A stretch of 31,689 nucleotides of DNA from a virus. Under the pieces are notes generated by a model that did not search any database, was not told where the DNA came from, and worked only from the letters and a program-made list of their open reading frames with translations. The stretch covers positions 1-31,689 of the IMG/VR virus record IMGVR_UViG_3300020021_000220. One strand, written 5' to 3'. Positions 29,488 through 31,689 of this stretch are shown one piece after another. The translations under genes and the position numbers were made by a program. Position 1 is the first letter of the stretch; each line of letters starts with the position of its first letter.

Positions 29488-30297
29488 ATGGTTGCAGCAG
29501 CAATAGGCGGATCGGCAATAGCGGGACTCGCAGGTTCGGCGTTATCAGCGGGTGCGGCGGGTAGTGCGGCATCGGCACAGGCGGCGGCGCAGCTTAAAGC
29601 AGCCGAGATACAGCACGATCAATTTGAGCAAACCCTCGGAAACCTTCAACCGTATAACAATGCCGGTCAGACCAATCTGGCAGGGTATCAGAACTTTTAC
29701 AATTCGACCAATAGCGCATTGAACAATGCCTCGGGCATGGCGCTATCGCAGGTTCCCAACGGCGCCTCTATCGCTCAGGCCGTCACCAGTTCGCCAGCGT
29801 ATCAGTTCAATTTGCAACAAGGATTGCAGGCGACACAAAACAGTGCCGCCAGTCGTGGCCTCGGGGTTTCCGGTGCGGCGATCAAGGGTGCGACGAATTA
29901 TTCGACCGGATTGGCGAATACATATTTTCAAAATGCGTTCAATAACCAGCAGTCGATTTACGGCGACTATCAGAACAATTATGGAAACGCATTGAACACC
30001 CAGAATGCGACATTTAGCCAGCTATCGGCGCCGATCAACCTTGGCGAAAACGCAGCAGCACAGGCCGGTAACATCGGCCAGCAAGCCGCCGCCGCTCAGG
30101 GCGGATATGTCGCCGGAGCGGGACAATCGACCGCCGCAGGTATCACCGGAACCGCCAACGCATTGAATAACGGGTTGCAGCAACTCGGTAGTCTGCCGAT
30201 GACATATATGGCGTACAACAATCTCTTGAATGGTGGCAGCGGCGCCAGCGGTGGCAACACCAATAGCGGGCCGACGACATTGGGATCGAATTACTGA
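29488..30297 (+). CDS. DNA ejection (pilot) protein, P22 gp7-like, 269 aa
   Basis: The front (AAIGGSAIAGLAGSALSAGA, AGSAASAQAAAQ) is a glycine/alanine-rich hydrophobic segment that could insert in the membrane. QTLGNLQPYNNAGQTNLAGY and the later SPAYQFNLQQGLQATQNSAA, SRGLGVSGAAIKG follow the pattern of podovirus internal proteins released with the DNA. The body is rich in Asn, Gln, Ala and Gly and predicted helical. It lies just after the tail genes and before a second, larger ejection protein. The AY-x-F-N-L-Q-Q-G pattern makes this assignment fairly sure. Confidence 0.75.
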   Translation: MVAAAIGGSAIAGLAGSALSAGAAGSAASAQAAAQLKAAEIQHDQFEQTLGNLQPYNNAGQTNLAGYQNFYNSTNSALNNASGMALSQVPNGASIAQAVTSSPAYQFNLQQGLQATQNSAASRGLGVSGAAIKGATNYSTGLANTYFQNAFNNQQSIYGDYQNNYGNALNTQNATFSQLSAPINLGENAAAQAGNIGQQAAAAQGGYVAGAGQSTAAGITGTANALNNGLQQLGSLPMTYMAYNNLLNGGSGASGGNTNSGPTTLGSNY

Positions 30298-31689
30298 TGG
30301 TCGATGTCTCTTCAATTCTAACTCAAAACTTGCCACCGGTATCGAACCCACTCGATACGTTGTCGAAAGTTCAGGGATTGAGTTTGCAGCAGGCTCAGAT
30401 TGCGAACACGCAACAACAACTTCAAAATCTTAAAACACAGAACGACACCGGCCAGCAAGCCTTGCAAGTGGCGAGAATGAACCGCCAGGCACAGGTCGCT
30501 TATGGTCTAAGCAATCTCTCGGATGACCAGTTAAAGGGCGGGCAACCCGTCAGGGATGCGCTCGATGCCGAACTGAGATCGGGAACGATTGATCAGAATA
30601 CACACGACGTGATGATAAGCAATCTCCCGTCAGCCGACGCACCGGCCAGTGCCTGGCGTCAATCGATCAATTCGCACTTGATTGGCACGCTGGCGGGACC
30701 AGCGGCCATTCAGGCCGTGACCGGTAGCCCGTATCAAATCAACAATGGCGGTCAGGTCGTCGGCGGCGTGCAAGAGGGACCACTTTCGCCAAATGCCGGA
30801 AGGCTGAACACGAATGGCGGCGGTATTCCCATGGGATTGGGACCGACCACTATTGATCGTTACGATCCCAATGCCGGAGGCCCCGGCGTCGGCGGTATGG
30901 TCAAGGTTCCCATTGGTGGCACCTATGGCGTACCGCCTCCGGCGCCTGGCGCAGTGCCTTCGGTGCCCGGTATGCCGTCACAAGGCAACCCATTGATGCG
31001 GCCTATGCCACAAGGCACGGGAGGTGCGCCACCGCCTCCGGGATCGGCCACGCCTGGCAGCGGTGGCATTCCGATCAACGGCCCACCGGTAAACCCTTCA
31101 AGCGTTCCAACGGTCGCTGACCGTCCGTCAATCGGTAATTCAGCGGTTCCAAGATTCAACGATCAGACCGGAGCACCATACAATCCCGGCGACATGATCG
31201 TGCCGTCAGGATTGCCACCTAAATTTGATCCACAGACCGGAACATCATTGAACGGTTTCCGTCAGACCGGACGGCTTCCCCCACCGCCACCGATTGCCAA
31301 TGTCACACCGGGTGCGGTTCCGCCACCGGTTCGCACCGCCGCCAATCCATTCATGTCGGCACCTCCGATTGGCGCAGCAGAATCGGCCACACAGAATCAA
31401 CAAGCATTCCGTAATGCGCAGGTCGAGACCGCCGCACTTCCATTGCAAAATACACAATATAAGGAAGCGTACGACGCCATTGCGAGATTGAATCAAACCG
31501 GAGTACTTCCGACCACGGGAATCGGCGCAACGGCCATTGCAAAGGCAAGGCAAGTACTTAGTGACCTTGGCGCATCATCGTTTTCGCCGTTGGTTGTTGA
31601 TGCGGCATCGGCTGAAAAGTATCTCAGTATGGCGATTGCCAACAAGGCGCCGTCAAGCGATGCGAGACAACAACTATTCGAGCAAAGCA
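30297..31689 (+). CDS. Internal virion/ejection-type protein, 5' part only (464 codons)
   Basis: The ATG at 30297 overlaps the previous stop (TGATG) and the frame is open to the window end. The first 60 residues are glutamine-rich and helical (LSLQQAQIANTQQQLQNL), the usual front of podovirus internal proteins. From about 150 to 360 it is unusually rich in proline and glycine (VPPPAPGAVPSVPGM; GGAPPPPGSATPG), likely unfolded. A helical domain follows (EAYDAIARLNQTGVLPTTGI, VVDAASAEKYLSMAIAN). Position matches P22 gp20/gp16. It probably enters the host envelope with the DNA. The C-terminus is unseen, so a lysozyme domain cannot be ruled in or out. Confidence 0.7.
   Translation, partial: MVDVSSILTQNLPPVSNPLDTLSKVQGLSLQQAQIANTQQQLQNLKTQNDTGQQALQVARMNRQAQVAYGLSNLSDDQLKGGQPVRDALDAELRSGTIDQNTHDVMISNLPSADAPASAWRQSINSHLIGTLAGPAAIQAVTGSPYQINNGGQVVGGVQEGPLSPNAGRLNTNGGGIPMGLGPTTIDRYDPNAGGPGVGGMVKVPIGGTYGVPPPAPGAVPSVPGMPSQGNPLMRPMPQGTGGAPPPPGSATPGSGGIPINGPPVNPSSVPTVADRPSIGNSAVPRFNDQTGAPYNPGDMIVPSGLPPKFDPQTGTSLNGFRQTGRLPPPPPIANVTPGAVPPPVRTAANPFMSAPPIGAAESATQNQQAFRNAQVETAALPLQNTQYKEAYDAIARLNQTGVLPTTGIGATAIAKARQVLSDLGASSFSPLVVDAASAEKYLSMAIANKAPSSDARQQLFEQS

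Overview
The window is the left end of a prophage together with its chromosomal flank. Positions 1-1753 are ordinary GC-rich bacterial chromosome: a divergent pair of lipid-related genes, an LpxH-type metallophosphoesterase (minus strand, 3' end outside the window) and a diacylglycerol-kinase-family lipid kinase. From about 1840 to the end of the window everything reads as phage. The host looks like a high-GC proteobacterium, most likely an alphaproteobacterium; this is inferred from protein style and composition, not proven. The phage belongs to the P22-like, short-tailed (podovirus) type, because its portal, coat, gp4-like, gp10-like and ejection proteins follow the P22 head-tail order.

Layout. 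1840-3250: phased TGACA repeats, a P4-type tyrosine integrase and a bidirectional terminator. 3273-4896: a leftward cluster of an AP2-like DNA-binding protein, three small unknown proteins (one a 20-residue membrane peptide) and an excisionase-like HTH protein. 5069-7940: an unrecognised leftward gene and four rightward unknown genes. 7941-9175: a mostly non-coding, highly structured stretch with a candidate small RNA, a long hairpin and a few doubtful small ORFs. 9124-10369: a LuxR-type HTH regulator on the minus strand, divergent from two small genes, one containing a 55-codon internal duplication. 10415-31689: the rightward late region: an unknown protein, a solitary DNA methyltransferase, a 730-nt non-coding block with iteron-like repeats, two fibre-like proteins, a small-terminase candidate, large terminase, portal, a small protein, scaffold, coat, gp4-like tail accessory protein (frameshifted), gp10-like DNA stabilisation protein, SPRY-like and repeat-containing tail proteins, an Asp/Asn-hydroxylase-like dioxygenase, a GNAT acetyltransferase and two DNA-ejection proteins, the last cut by the window end.

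How it works together. A short motif, [C/A]TAAATA, occurs about ten times, always on the plus strand and nearly always at a gene junction. Two copies lie just after intrinsic terminators (10329-10369 and 20733-20763), so the motif probably marks late-transcription starts, much like the -35-less late promoters of T4. It divides the late region into units: methyltransferase, fibres plus packaging, coat, tail completion, tail-surface proteins and ejection proteins. No replication, lysis or CI-type repressor gene is visible here; they may lie beyond the right edge. No tRNA, CRISPR array or insertion sequence was recognised.
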